Positions 11,641 to 24,300 of a stretch of DNA of 64,000 nt are shown here, in pieces (positions within the stretch are counted from its first letter, which is position 1; every line of letters starts with the position of its first letter). Under the pieces are notes generated by a model, which saw only the letters and a list, made by a program, of their open reading frames with translations, had not been told where the DNA came from and searched no databases. The translations under genes and the position numbers were made by a program. This stretch comes from Medicago truncatula (taxonomy: Eukaryota; Streptophyta; Magnoliopsida; Fabales; Fabaceae): assembly GCF_003473485.1 (NCBI RefSeq), contig NC_053049.1, forward strand, positions 12,276,001 through 12,340,000, written 5' to 3'.

Positions 11641-13278
11641 TAAAGATTAACAATTCATTGCAAAATAAAATTGAATTAATTTTTTTAATGAAGGAGAGTG
11701 ATAATGTATGAACCCAATTGAACAAAAAATTAATTAAAAATTGAGTACTACTTACTGAGAAAATCATTGTTATCGAGGCCATTGGCCCTCAACAGAGTTA
11801 CCTCAAGCTCCCCTTTCATGGCTTTGGAAATGTATTAATTAATTTCAACAATTACAAACAAAACACTTTACAATTGAACTCTTTTCTGAACCTATTATTT
11901 ATATACAACAAGTTGAGTATAACCAATTTCATTTTGAATGTATGAGTCAGAAAAAAAATTCATTTAGAATGAATGTCCCTAGCTCATGGATTATTTTTTT
12001 TTCATTTACTAATCTATCATACATGGTATATTAAAAAAAAAAAAAAAACTTCAAAAATTATCTTGCTTTCTTAAATTGAATCAATCAGTGATTACTGTTT
12101 TCAAAATTAAAACCAAAGATGTTTAAATACATTAACTTGTTAGTTATTGGTTGCTTATTTGAAAAGAATATAGTAAACTTTTTTGTTTGTAATTTTCTCC
12201 ATTGCATACAATTATGATGTGAACAAGTTACAATCACACGAAATGTTATGTTCACTCTAACCTGAAATTCATAATCAAAACATGATTTCAAAACTCACTC
12301 ATGCATAAATCAAATAAAAGATTGGAATGCATTTCAAAAATTATGACTTGAAATGCATTTCAAATCAAAATTGGTTCATGAAAATCATTCACTTCAAAAC
12401 TAATTTTACAAACAATTCAAATAAAATACTAGTCTTAAAATCATTTTGCATATAAATTGAATTCACAACAAAAAGAATTCAAATAAAAGCTAGTTCTAAA
12501 ATCAATTCCTATAAACCGTGTGACTATAAGACAAACTCAAGAGAAAACTTTTTTTTTTTAAGAAGATAAATCAACCCCTTCAAATTGGCATCAGAGATAA
12601 TCAAACTGAGATCTTGAGAAGGAACTCAAGAGAAAACTTATTTATGAAACCTACGTAAAGCTAATGCTCAATAAAAATATCAAGTAGAAATATCGCGATG
12701 TAGTTGGGTTGTGAGTAAATGCAAAATTTACGCCCAGAATAGGGCTATCGCAAGTAGAAATATTGTGGGTTTTACTTTACACATACTGAAAGAAAAATAT
12801 GGATGGATATGGTGGTGTTATTAGAGGTAGTGATGATGGGAGTGGCTTAGTGCTTTTGCAGTGTGTTATTAGAGGTGGTGTTTTTTATCTTGTACTTCTT
12901 AACCATGCTTACTCACTTTTTCTTCATGTTTGTTTAATATAAAACTTTTCAACATTTTGAAATAAGCATATAGAAAAATTAAAAATCTAAAAGGACTATA
13001 AGAAATTAAATAAAGTATTTGTATTGATTCATATAAACTTTCCCAAACCCTACACTCCAAAGCCAACATAGCAAACAACTTCAAGGCTAAGTATATATAA
13101 GACCCTGCACTCCACAAAAACACCAAAACCCCATCCCAAAAGTCTCCATAATAAGAACTAAACAATCCAAGTATTAACATTACAATCAATAATTTATGTT
13201 TTGAAGAAAGAAATGAATTGATAGATTCTCCGTTTAAGAGAAATATAAACAGAAATGTTTGAAAAATCATAATTGCAA
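11641..13278. other. Intergenic, no gene recognised
   Basis: AT-rich sequence with many poly(A)/poly(T) runs. A 20-base GAAATGCATTTCAAA-type motif is repeated around 12326-12366. Minus-strand open frames (12085-12291, 12899-13270) have hydrophobic, low-complexity products and no domain, so they are not called. Confidence 0.4.
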
Positions 13279-13980
13279 AAAAAATTAGAGTATTGTTGTT
13301 GACACATTTAATTTAGTTGAGAAACACGATTAAATTACTCAAATGTCCATTGGCAGTTAACTGCCGAAGTTTAGTAAAACCGGGTGCAGTTAACCGTCGA
13401 GGAAAACCTCGGCAGTTAACTACCGAAGAAAATGAAAACTCAGAATTATCATCATCAATGGGTTCATTATCAAGAATCTGCACATTTCGATTCCAGCTCT
13501 CTTTCATTTCCAATTCCTAGTGTAACAGTGGTTACATCATCATCATCAATGGATTGAATTAAATTCGATTTCGATTTGTTATGGATATCGCTGCATAATT
13601 CACAAATCATTGAACACATGAGTTTTTTTAGTGATTTTTTAGTGATGATTTTGCCTTTGATTTGTCTTATAGAACTTGTTCAACAAGTTCCCTGTAATCA
13701 ACATAGCGTATTATAATTTTTGCCTTTGAATGCATTGGAGTTGTACCCATTGATGATGATAATTCTGAGTTCATTTTTCTCGGTAGTTAACTGCCAAGGT
13801 ACCTCGGCAGCTAACTGCAGCCGGTTTTACTAAACTTCAGCAGTTAACTGTCGAGGAGCATTTGAGTTAACTGCAGCCAATTTTACTAAACTTCGGCAGT
13901 TAACTGCCGATGGGCATTTGAGTAATTTATTCGTGTTTCTCAGCCAAATTAAATGTGTCAACATCAATACTCAAAAAATT
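13279..13980. mobile_element. Foldback element carrying eight GCAGTTAACTGC-like palindromes
   Basis: The two arms are long inverted repeats. The left arm reads GAGTATTGTTGTTGACAC then TTGAGAAACACG; the right arm, inverted, reads GAGTATTGATGTTGACAC then CTGAGAAACACG. The arms extend to an ATTATCATCATCAATGGG stretch about 180 bases in. Within them the palindrome GCAGTTAACTGC or a near copy occurs about three times on the left (13353, 13384, 13412) and five on the right (13783-13905). The central part is AT-rich with no coding region. A second element at 40300-40930 shares the palindrome and a GAGTATTGA end. I cannot assign a superfamily. Confidence 0.7.
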
Positions 13981-14395
13981 ATGACAAAAAATTTAAGTTA
14001 GACTTTGAAGTAAATATTTTTTCAACTTAATTAAAATATTATGATATGTGACGGAGTTAGAGAGAAGATGTCATAAGCTTAAATCATAATCTATGATACA
14101 TCTAAAATTAAGAGAGAAGAACACAATCTAATTATAATCTTACTTTATTTTATTTCTTTTTGAGAAAATTATATCTCGGAATACACAACCATAGGTCTAT
14201 GAAATTACGAAAAGATAAATTAAAATAAAAAATACAATTATCGGGAGCCAGCGCCAATATAAATAAATAAATAAATCAGAGCTACGAAATTTTTGGTACA
14301 AGATATATTGCATATTTTTTTTTTTCGAGTGCAAAAGAACTCATTCTTCCCTGCATGTAAGTTTGCTCTCTTGGGTCTTATCTTACAATAGGTTT

Positions 14396-14650
14396 CTACA
14401 TGACATCATATTTACATATACCGAAAAGGCAATAATACTTGCGATTCCGTCTTATTGGACAATCTTTAACAGTTTTACATTTAACTTGTGCTGTAACAAA
14501 AAAGAAAAAATAAAGCAATGTTACTAAATACAAACAAAAGATAGAAATTTGAAAAGGATGGAAAAATAGTTTACCGTCAACGTTCTTTACAATAAAAAAT
14601 AGGGTAAGAAATAAAATCGTAGCAATCACAAACTTAAATGTTTTAGTCAT
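14396..14650 (-). CDS. NCR: Nodule-specific cysteine-rich (NCR) peptide, two exons
   Basis: Exon 1 is 14575-14650 and exon 2 is 14396-14490. The 84-base intron (GTAAAC...TTACAG) is itself open in frame, so an unspliced reading gives a spurious longer product. The spliced product is 56 aa. The start is the ATG at 14650 (MTKTFKFV), which leads a hydrophobic signal peptide of about 25 residues; an in-frame ATG at 14668 would put charged residues in front. The mature part has four cysteines spaced C-x5-C-x9-C-x4-C and is clearly basic. The exon split after the signal peptide and the cysteine pattern are typical of NCR genes, which in IRLC legumes act in symbiotic nodule cells and drive terminal bacteroid differentiation. 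Expression in nodules is inferred from the family. Confidence 0.85.
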   Translation of the reverse strand: MTKTFKFVIATILFLTLFFIVKNVDGKLFFHPFQISIFCLYLVTLLYFFFFVTAQVKCKTVKDCPIRRNRKYYCLFGICKYDVM

Positions 14651-14690
14651 ATTTTTTTCTCTTTGCATGAAACAAATATAATGACTTGAT

Positions 14691-14699
14691 TAATTTATA
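14691..14699 (-). promoter_or_regulatory. Likely TATA box of the NCR gene
   Basis: The minus strand reads TATAAATTA about 40 bases upstream of the chosen start codon, a sensible place for a TATA box with a short leader. Nothing else nearby fits better. Confidence 0.5.
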
Positions 14700-15325
14700 G
14701 TGTATAAAACATATGTTGTACTAAAAACAATCAAATATTTTTAGTGGTGAAAGAGGTTTTATGAATACACCCTAAAATTAATTCATTATTAAATGTCTCT
14801 GGAATAGATTAATATGTTGTTTTTTGTCCTTTGAACACACTTAATAGAGGGGGTAACACAAAAAACTAACGAATTATTTGAATTTATTTTTATCAAGTTT
14901 TCAACCTTTGAAGATAGAAAAAGGGAAAATATTTTAACAATAATGATAATGCAGAATTGGTATCCCAACATAGTTAAGCACAAGTCAAACATCTTGTACG
15001 ATTTTTTTTATATTTTAAAATCGTAGTTGAGTCTAACACAACCCCAAAAACCAGTTTGTGAGGTGGGATTACTTCAAATTTTAAATACATGTTTAAGCCA
15101 TCTTTTATCCGATGTCTGACTCATTAAGAGTGATAGATCATGACATCAATCTTCTCGATATTATTGAGAAAATGTGTTCTTAATTCCATTACCCAGTTTA
15201 GACATGCTCTAAGGCTTCTATGGTTGTTCTGCTGTGGTGCTAATTGAAGCTCAAATTTCCCGATATGCATTCTTATGAATTTTTGCAACATGTTAACAAC
15301 AAATAGAAAAGTATTATTAGATATT
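14700..15325. other. Intergenic upstream of the NCR gene, no gene seen
   Basis: AT-rich DNA holding the presumed NCR promoter. Minus-strand open frames at 14789-14992 and 15124-15387 have no recognisable domain. Confidence 0.4.
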
Positions 15326-15335
15326 AGATATTGAG

Positions 15336-15422
15336 GGGTCCCCATGAGCTTAGCTCGGTTGGTAAGGACAATGTATAATATATCCAATGTTTGGGGTTCG
15401 AATCCTGGACACCACCAAAAAA
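15336..15422 (+). mobile_element. Very short tRNA-like SINE (about 85 bp)
   Basis: GAGCTTAGCTCGGTTGG (box A) and GGGGTTCGAATCC (box B) are 40 bases apart, ending in CACCACC plus an A-run, so almost the whole element is tRNA-like. The direct repeat AGATATTGAG lies at 15326-15335 and, displaced by a later hAT MITE, at 16148-16157. Related copies occur at 56095, 58170 and 59660. Confidence 0.75.
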
Positions 15423-15429
15423 AGATATT

Positions 15430-16147
15430 AGGGCTGTGTTTGGTAACACAAAAAAGCTAGCTTATAGCTTGTTGGACTAGCTTATAAGCTTGTTTTGATA
15501 AAATGAGACGTGTTTGGTAAAAAGCTTTTCTCACTAGCTTATAGCGTTTTTTAAGAAGCTAATCCAAGTAGCTTTTTAGCTTATAGCTTGTAGCTTTTTA
15601 TACTTTCTTCCTATTTTAACCTTTTCTTTATTTTATTTTATTTTATTATAATAAAAAAATAAAAAAAACTATCCACTATCTTCTTCAACTAACCATGTTT
15701 ACCATGTATGGTTTTTTAAATTTTCTTGTCCTCTTTTTTGTTTTCTTTTTTACTTTGCTCATAATTCATATAATATATAATTTTATATAAAATTTATAAT
15801 AGTGAAGCAAGTTTAGTTAAATAAAATTCATAAAAATAAAATAAAAATTGTTAAATAAAAAAATTCGATTGAATTCATAAATACATTTATTATTTTGGAG
15901 ATGAAAATAATTTGAAATATATTTAAATATTTAAAAATAAATGTGTTAAGTAATAAAAATTATATATATGATATTAAAAAAAAATAAACAAGCATGTTCT
16001 TTTATGTCATTTTATATTTATAGTCACTTCAACAGCTAATTTTACCAAACACTTTTAATTTTAATCAGCTAACTTTTCAGCTATAAGCTATCAGCTATCA
16101 GCTAGCTTTTCAGCTAGCTTATAACTTTTTTTTACCAAACACACCCT
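15430..16147. mobile_element. hAT-type MITE, 718 bp, inserted in the SINE target repeat
   Basis: The ends AGGGCTGTGTTTGGTAA and (inverted) AGGGTGTGTTTGGTAA are typical of plant hAT-derived MITEs, as are the many AGCT-rich subterminal repeats (CTAGCTTATAGCT types) at both sides. The flanking repeat AGATATT is on both sides (15423-15429, 16148-16154), one base short of the usual 8. The interior is AT-rich without coding capacity. Confidence 0.8.
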
Positions 16148-16320
16148 AGATATTGAGATCCAATTGCTTATTTTCAGACTGTTAATCTAACTAACTGTTT
16201 GCAAATAGTACTTATATTATTAGTAGGATAGTGCTTAACATCACAAGGAAATAACCACAACAATATCACGACCCTTGTAATTAAAAGTCTTCCTAAATTT
16301 ACAACCACTAATCGTCGTAT

Positions 16321-16539
16321 TTTTCGGCAAGGGTTTTTATAGGTCCACCTAAGATTCGTGAAACCTTCGTGAGCAATACTCGTGAGATAGACCTTTTCGG
16401 CAAGGGTTTTTATAGGTCCACCTAAGATTCGTGAAACCTTCGTGAGCAATACTCGTGAGATAGACCTTTTCGGCAAGGGTTTTTATAGGTCCACCTAAGA
16501 TTCGTGAAACCTTCGTGAGCAATACTCGTGAGATAGACC
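16321..16539. repeat. Perfect tandem repeat, 3 x 73 bp
   Basis: Three head-to-tail copies (16321-16393, 16394-16466, 16467-16539), each starting TTTTCGGCAAGGG and ending GAGATAGACC, appear identical by eye. A partial extra piece, ATACTCGTGAGATA, recurs after an A-run at about 16550. The unit length is not a multiple of three, so the overlapping minus-strand open frames are artefacts of the repeat. Identity of the copies implies a recent expansion. Confidence 0.9.
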
Positions 16540-17539
16540 TTCTCAAAAAAAAAATACTCGTGAGATATAGCACTGCCCTTATCAGTATATACTGTACTTA
16601 TATCATCAGACATTCTTTGTGAGTAATGTGCCTTGTTCAAAAGTTGTCCCCGGATGACAAAAACAATGAAATAAGACACCTCATTGAGAAGTTGAAGAAA
16701 GGAAGGAAAAAAATAATCACATAATCATTGACAAATAATGGACCATATGTTAGCTCATGTTTTCTGTGGTATCATTCATTTACATGGACACCACAACAAA
16801 ATCTTCAAGTTCAATGCCAAGAGTGGAAATAAACCATTGTCGTATTGTCCGAAACTGCCAACCACAAAGCATGCAAAGGGGTTATACCAGCTGAGTTACC
16901 TTCAAAGCAAGAATAGCTTCGCTTCCCCAAAATCATTTTCACCTTCTGCGAAGCTTGGCCTCTCAAGAATGGATTAAATGATAAAATGTTGTCTTTCTCT
17001 TTCCTGTGACCTAATGTTGCTCTGCATATTCGTGTAAATATGTGATTCTGAATCGTAGCATAGCCTGGTAAACCAAATAATAGTAAGAGTAGATTCATAT
17101 AGCCAATGTGCAACGAAGGAAAAATCAAGGTAAAGGTACTTCTGGTTACCCAAAAATGTGATTATCCATATTCTTTTTTTAGATTTTAGAGTAAACTATA
17201 CTTTCTTTATCTGGGAAAAGCTTAAATTACATTGCACTTTCCTCATTATTTTGGTGTCAGGAGGAGTCAGGGTTTAATCTCTCAAAATACGAGATCAATT
17301 TAAGAGGACGGACATTCTTCCAATGATTTTTTCCCTCTTATTTAAACTATACTTCGAGAGAGATATTACACGCAAATAAAAGGCAAATAAAAGTTTTAAA
17401 CGCACAATTTCAGCTTTGACACCTTGCCTAAAATTGTTGTTTCACTTTCATATGTCCCATAATAGTCAGTATGCATTCAAGACTATACTAATGATCTTAA
17501 GAATCACAAGTAGAGAAAAGAAAGTCCATAACAAATTAC
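16540..17539. other. Intergenic, possible old coding remnant at 16735-17130
   Basis: Opposed open frames lie at 16738-16977 (+) and 16811-17128 (-). Base composition here is less AT-rich and has coding-like texture, but neither product matches a family I recognise. The rest is plain AT-rich DNA. Confidence 0.3.
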
Positions 17540-17873
17540 GAGTAAATAATCATTTTGGTCCTCAAAATTGTAAGTGTCGACCAATTTAGTCCCTCAAATA
17601 TAAGAAATAACAATTAAATCCTTAAATTAAAGAATGTCAATCATTTTAGTTCTTTCACGCTCTTTAGTAATCATTCATCAAAACCTATCAAAGACTTACA
17701 TATTGAGTTGAATAGTCTCTTGTTACATCAAGTCCAACATAAAACCATTAAAATTGTTGAGTTAAATTTGAAAATACTAAATTGACTGACATTGGGACTG
17801 AATTGCTATTTTGTCAATTTGGATGACTAATTAACCAACCCTTACATTTCAATGACTAAAATGTGATTTACTC
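17540..17873. mobile_element. Foldback MITE, 334 bp
   Basis: Left end GAGTAAATAATCATTTTGGT and inverted right end GAGTAAATCACATTTTAGTC pair with interruptions for about 60 bases. The body has TTAGTCCCTCAA-type repeats seen in Mutator-like legume MITEs. The flanking 9-mers do not match, so the family is tentative. Confidence 0.6.
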
Positions 17874-18373
17874 AATTGTTTATATTAAAACTAACTTAGA
17901 AGTATAACAATATTCCTTTCTTAAAGGATGAGTATGTATACTTTAAAATAAAATTAACGTAAATTTAAACTTCATTAAGAGAAGGGATTGTAATTTACTC
18001 TTCTTTTATGCAGAAATAGAACCAAAGACATAGCCCTCACACTCGAAACTTAGCTGACATCCAAGTTGAAAGAGGAAATGTTCTAAATTAAAAAATTTGA
18101 TTATGCATAATACCAAATAGAAGACACATGCCTAGCAATACAACATATGAAATAAAAGGTCTGGATAAGTTGTCAAATAGCAAGATCCCCTAGAGTTAAG
18201 TATATCTGAGGTGTAGATTCCGAAAGAGTATGGTTATATCTTTTAATCTGTAATCATATATTGAATGGGAAATATTTTATAGTATGACTGGTTTTTTGAA
18301 AAGATTTCAGACTTCAATGTGAAAGGAATGAAAAGAATAAGTCATGATGTACATACCTAAGCCTACTTATGGT

Positions 18374-21300
18374 TTACAGAAAAATGGCATTGACAAAGGC
18401 CTCTGCATCAAAGGGTTGAAGGTCTTCAACACCTTCACCAACACCGACAAATTTTACAGGGATTCCAAGCTCATCAACCACACTGACCTGCCAACACAAG
18501 CAGCTTATTCCTTACTCTTAGTAATAAAAAAAAATTGAATTAAAAAAATATGTTTGAGGCTAAAAAAAAATTTAAAAAATTATTGAGATAATAATACCAC
18601 ACAGCCACCTCTTGCAGAACCATCCAGTTTGGTCAAAATTAAACCAGTTACACCCACAACCTGTCCCAAGACAAAAGAAACTTCATTAACAGCTTACAGA
18701 AAGCTAATATGAAACTGCAAGGAAACCGTAATAACAAATACTGAAATAGAGAAGAGCTAGCAACACTCTCTTTTCAACATTCTCTCTAACATTCACTCTT
18801 TTCTTGGGTGAAATCAATGTGGGTCCTACACTTTGGAAATGGGTCCCACATAAAGTGGTGAGATCCATATGAATTTTACCCGATAAAAGAGTAGAGAGAG
18901 TGTTGAAAAGAGAATGTTCCTAGTACTCCTCTACTGAAATAATATTATGCCCAAAAATAAAAAAACAATTAAGGCGGTGTAGAATTGTTTTTAATAGCTC
19001 TTCTCATTTCTATTATATCGAAAATTTAGATCTTTAGCTTCAAAATTCCAACACTCATCCCAAAGAAGAAATGTGAATGCCATATGGTATTTTCATATGG
19101 TGATAACGGAGTTTCAAATTCAAATATGTAAAATAACAAATTTCCCAATAGGAAGAAGATAGACACGAAATTCAAAAATGAGAACTAGAATTTACTTCAT
19201 TGAATTCTCTGGCTTGTGGCAACATATTCAAACCAGTAGTTCCATCCAGAACCAGTAAGATTTCCTGCAAGCATTGTAACACCGTTAATTCATACAATTT
19301 TAGATCTTAGTGTGTGTGAGCACGAGAGAGAGATAAAAAAGATGCTCAGGGAAGATATTTTTCCATCACATACTCTTAAAACACATACATCAACAAGCCT
19401 ACTTACGGAATGTGGATAAAAAACAAATTAATGTACATCCTATCAAATATGAAATTATACTAAAATATACAAAAAAGATGCTAAGGAAAGACACAAATAT
19501 GATCCATGGATGATAATCTCATAACCATAATAAAGTTCGCTGCAACAGCTCTAGCCGTGTCAAGAACCAAGATGTCCAAGGTGAATGAAACAAATGAGAC
19601 CTATGCAATTCAGTTGAAAGAGATGATAAATTCATAGATTTTAAAGAAAACATATAAGACAAAATCTAACATAAATCTCCTCATACACTACAAGTAGGGA
19701 ATGCATTGATTAATAGATAAATGGAAAGCAAGCAATGCTATCCCTTCAGGTCACGTGGATTACATCAAAAGAAACTATTACCCATCATCAGAAAACACTG
19801 TAATTTCTAAAGCACTTCCTAGAATTTCAGCTAGTTCTAATCCTCATTAAAAAAGATTGTGTTGCAAAATTTTGATACTGTAAACACCATTGCTGTAAAA
19901 TTCACAAGACATGAAAACCTACATGGAGTTAAGATATAAGTTCCCAATTCTGAAGGTGCTAACCAATGTCATTTTTTACGATAAATTTTCCCCACTTTGT
20001 TTGAAGAATAAAAAATATAAGAGAGCACAAGCTAGCTGTACTAGTATAAATGGACAAAAGCAAAATACTGATGTATTGAGTTTAAACACAAAGATGATAG
20101 ACCCCATCACATAATAACTGTTCATCAAGTTCCACATAAATGTCAAAAACATTACTACTAAAAAAATTTCCAGAAAACCAAAAAGAAGATAACAATATAA
20201 CTTGGGAAGTAACTTGAAAAAAAAAAAAAAAAAAAAAAAAGTCTTTAAAGAGGCAGTGGATTCAAAAGCAAGAAAATTATGATGTAAAGGTCAGAAACTC
20301 TCAATGATTTACTAGCAGAAAGATGACCAAGTTGAGAGGAAAAAGGGTCAAAAGCGCTTACATTGGGTGCACCAGCAACTACTTTAGCAACAGCCTTTTT
20401 ACAAGAAATTAACTCTTCCATTAGCCTGTAATTGGTGTGTAAACCTGAGAATATAACATGAACACCAATACTAATATACAACCTGCCAGGTATTAAAGTT
20501 CAAAACAGCTAGCCATAAAATTTTAGTACTTACGTCCAGATGTATCACATAATACAATATCATAACCTAGCTCTTTTCCTCTTTTTACAGCTTGTGAAAG
20601 CACTGCAGGTAATACAGAAGTTACAAAATTTAGAATCCAAACCATATATAATAATATAATAATAAGGATAATTACAAAATAAACAAACACTCTGTAAAAC
20701 TTATAAAGTGATAAATGGCAGGCTAGGAGTAAAATCTAATTCTATTTGTACCTGCTGATGCTTTGGATTTCTCAGACTCAGCTACAACAATCTCACACCC
20801 AGTCCTTTCAGCCCATATTTCTAGCTGATCACTAGCAGCTGCTCTGAATGTATCACCAGCTGCCAACAGTATCTGGTAGAATTTTGAGGAGAACGAAAAA
20901 TGAGCGTGAAATATTTTGTTCTAACATGTGACACATAAATAAGTGATCCAAGACAATATGATATGATCTTAGATACTAAAAATCACCTCAATTGGATATG
21001 AGAAAGAATCTTGAGGAATAAAGTATCATAATACTTCATACAGTATAAAACATATACATTGGGGTCAATTTTAAATGTTTGTGTCGAGGGAGAGAAAATG
21101 AGACATAAGTTGCTGAGAGAGTCTCCTTTGAACTACACAAAGGAGACTCTCTATATAAGCTTAAAAACAATCAAATAAGATAGTTACAAAGTATGCCATC
21201 CCTGTTTACAAGATATGATACAAGTCTATTGTATACAATAAATGCATGGATCCTAATCTCATTTTAAACAGTTTGAAAACTCGAGCTATGCGGAAGGGCT

Positions 21301-24300
21301 ATAGATTAATGAAGGTAAACTAAAACCTTCAAAGATGCAACAGAGATTTGGAAGTGCAGCAACAAAAACAGTGTTATCCCAGCAAACGTGGTAGGATACG
21401 TGGCTCAATTAATGCAATTAGTCTCTGTCAAAAACCAATTTTCCTGTAAAACAATTTATTGTTTGTCTTTTTATATTGTTTCTCCTAATTTTTGTTACTC
21501 TTCCTCTCCCATTTTGATTGGATTCTCTCCTATTTGACCCTCTTTTCTAATTTGAGTATAGTGCAGCTTCCAAGGATCTAAAGATATTTTTTACTCCTAA
21601 ATTTATACAAGAAATAGTTATTCCAAATGAGACAAAAATATTCTCTACAAGTAGAGTCATAAAAGATATCCAATAATGAGGCAGGGAATGCTCATCTTTC
21701 TGCATGTAGAGTCAGAATTCAGAAACACCGTTAAAACAACAGTTGGCTGAACCCTAAACTAAAGCCAAGAGTTGCTCACTGCTCCAGGTAGAAATGGGAA
21801 ATAATTTTCTGAATATTATTGCAAATACAAACGCTAATATGCCTAAATAGATTACTTTATACCTAACAGGCCTGATTAATGGTCAGATTGCAATTATTCC
21901 TTAATTACATAATATATGTTATTTACAGCAGCCTTTTGAAAGCTGAGAAGGAAATCCAGCTAGTTTAACAATCTAGATTTCTAGAACAATTGAAGTGTCG
22001 TTTAATTCTCTGATATCACCATCGAACTTTTTGGTGTAGATCAAAATAAAAAACCAAAGAAAAACTCACAGTATAATCTAACCTTAGCACCTCCATTCTT
22101 CAATCTATAAGCCAGCTTTCCTGCAAGGAAAAGTTTATCAAATCGGTTTGGTTTTGGATTTCTATATTGTTAATTGCTTGGGAGGACATGCTTCATTTGA
22201 CAATTATCTATTAACTTTAAAGACATGTAACACCTTTAAACATTTTGGTTTGTTCATTAACTTAAAGAAAATCTTTCCAGGTACATAAGGAGGGAAACAC
22301 TGCACATTGTCTCATTTTTCTGTTTCCTTGCTCCATAAATAATAGAATCAACAATTTAGTATTTTACTTACCCAAAGAAGTTGTCTTCCCACCACCATTA
22401 ACACCAACTATCATTATTACGGCTGGTTTCCTGTAAATGAAATTTAATTCAATATAAAGCACAAAAATGAACACAATAAAATTCAGTGACTTGCAGAAAA
22501 ACAAAACAAAAATCAGCAGTTAAATGCTCACACCTATATCCAAGTTGAAGTTCAGTTTTACTCCCCTTGTTGCTTAACAAATCCAAAACATTCTTCTTCA
22601 GTGCTTCCTAAAACCATTCATATCATAAAAATTGAAATTCCTATTTGATAAATGCAACGGACAGAAGATTATATTAATTAGTTCCATACCAAGACTTAAA
22701 ACCATAAATAAATATCCTATATAGTCAAATATTTATAAAATGCAGGATGGCAACAAATTTTAAAAAAAATATATGTTGGCTTCAAAAACAGAATAAATCA
22801 TAAAATAAAATTAATGTAAGTATTACATTAAGAACACAAAAACTTTCTTTTGTCTTTCTTCAGTCCCCTCCTTTGATGGTAGTACTGTGGGGGATTCTAC
22901 CAATTTAGCCTCGCCACAAGGATTGTATTGGCGGAGATCGAACCAGGGACCTTTCACGTAAGAGCATCTTTCTAACATTCTCATGTTGTGGATCAGCTTG
23001 GTGACTACTAATCCAAACTCCTTGGCTAAAACAAAATAGTTTGATATTCGTTTCTTTAAACAAAAATAAATCCATATACGTAGTAAAATAATATGATAAG
23101 GCAGTGATTCAATCAACACATGTGTCTTCTACGGAGTTTTTTCTCGGACAACACTTTTTCGGTATCCATGTTCATACTCGGATTCACGGCCACTGGTATT
23201 TATTATTTAAATTAAAGGATTACTTTCAAAGGTATTTAGTGTTGCTTAACCAATATTTGTATCGGTAATCATATTATAGGTATGAAGGTGACTAATCTCA
23301 ACCAGGGAACATGTTGGCACACAAGGTAAGTTCTCTCCTCTCTATCAAATTTTCTTCATACACAAAAACTCAAATCGGAATCCCTAACCACTTTTCTCGG
23401 TTGCTTCAGCTAATCACTCTGTTTTGAGTTCAGCTGATATGCTACCCAATAGTTTATATAAAGGCACAAATCACATTTCTATACAATGCAACCACATTCT
23501 CGTGTGTTCAAACTCAATCACGACAGTGTTACTGTTGTTTTAATTATGACTTTTATAATGGATATGATTAAAGTTAAATTCTTTCTACGATTCAGCAATT
23601 ATAATTGATAACAGTTTAAAAAAAAAAATTATATTGTCAGCACAATTCAATTAAATCCAAAAAAAAAAAGTATGTGACGCTTGTTAACATATTACAATCA
23701 ATCATAATGGTCATATCATTTGAAACATTTGACTTTTATAGTAAGTATTTCTAAGTTCACCACACACATGACTGGTTGTGATGCACCGACAGTGTAAATT
23801 TCTTATTTTTTTATAGAAACCCTGTAAAATTTCTTAAATGCATAAAAATTAAAATATTTAATTAAATACGATTTAATTTGTATACACGACAGTGTAGAAC
23901 TTTCTTACACATGCATCGAATCAAATCACTCTAAGATGCCACCTTTATAGGTAAGTTCATAAAATATCCCTAAAAATATCTACTTGGTATGATTTAGTTA
24001 CATGCATGTGAACAAAGTTTTACTTTTACACCGTCTGTGTAAAAAAAACAATTTCAACTAATTATACACACATACCTTAATCTCACTCCCTGATTTAAGC
24101 TTACCAGAAAGTATATCCTCCCTTAAATTCTCCACAATCTTAATAGTAATTTTCGGTCCAAAATCAGAAACTAATAAAGCCTGTAATAATAATTAATAAA
24201 CAAAGAACATTAATTAATCAACTAATTAATAAAAAAATTACTAGTAATGATAGTTTGGAATTGAATAAGATGAACGAAAACGAACCTCTTCAAGTTCATC

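Noticed and set aside
16321-16539. CRISPR-like array
   Set aside because: Direct head-to-tail repeat without spacers in a plant nuclear context.
22823-23119. 98-codon frame and a possible SINE in a cpFtsY intron (TTTAGCCTCGCC, GATCGAACCAGGGACC)
   Set aside because: The box-like motifs are out of the usual order and spacing and no target repeat was found; the frame lies wholly in an intron. It may be an old repeat but cannot be named.
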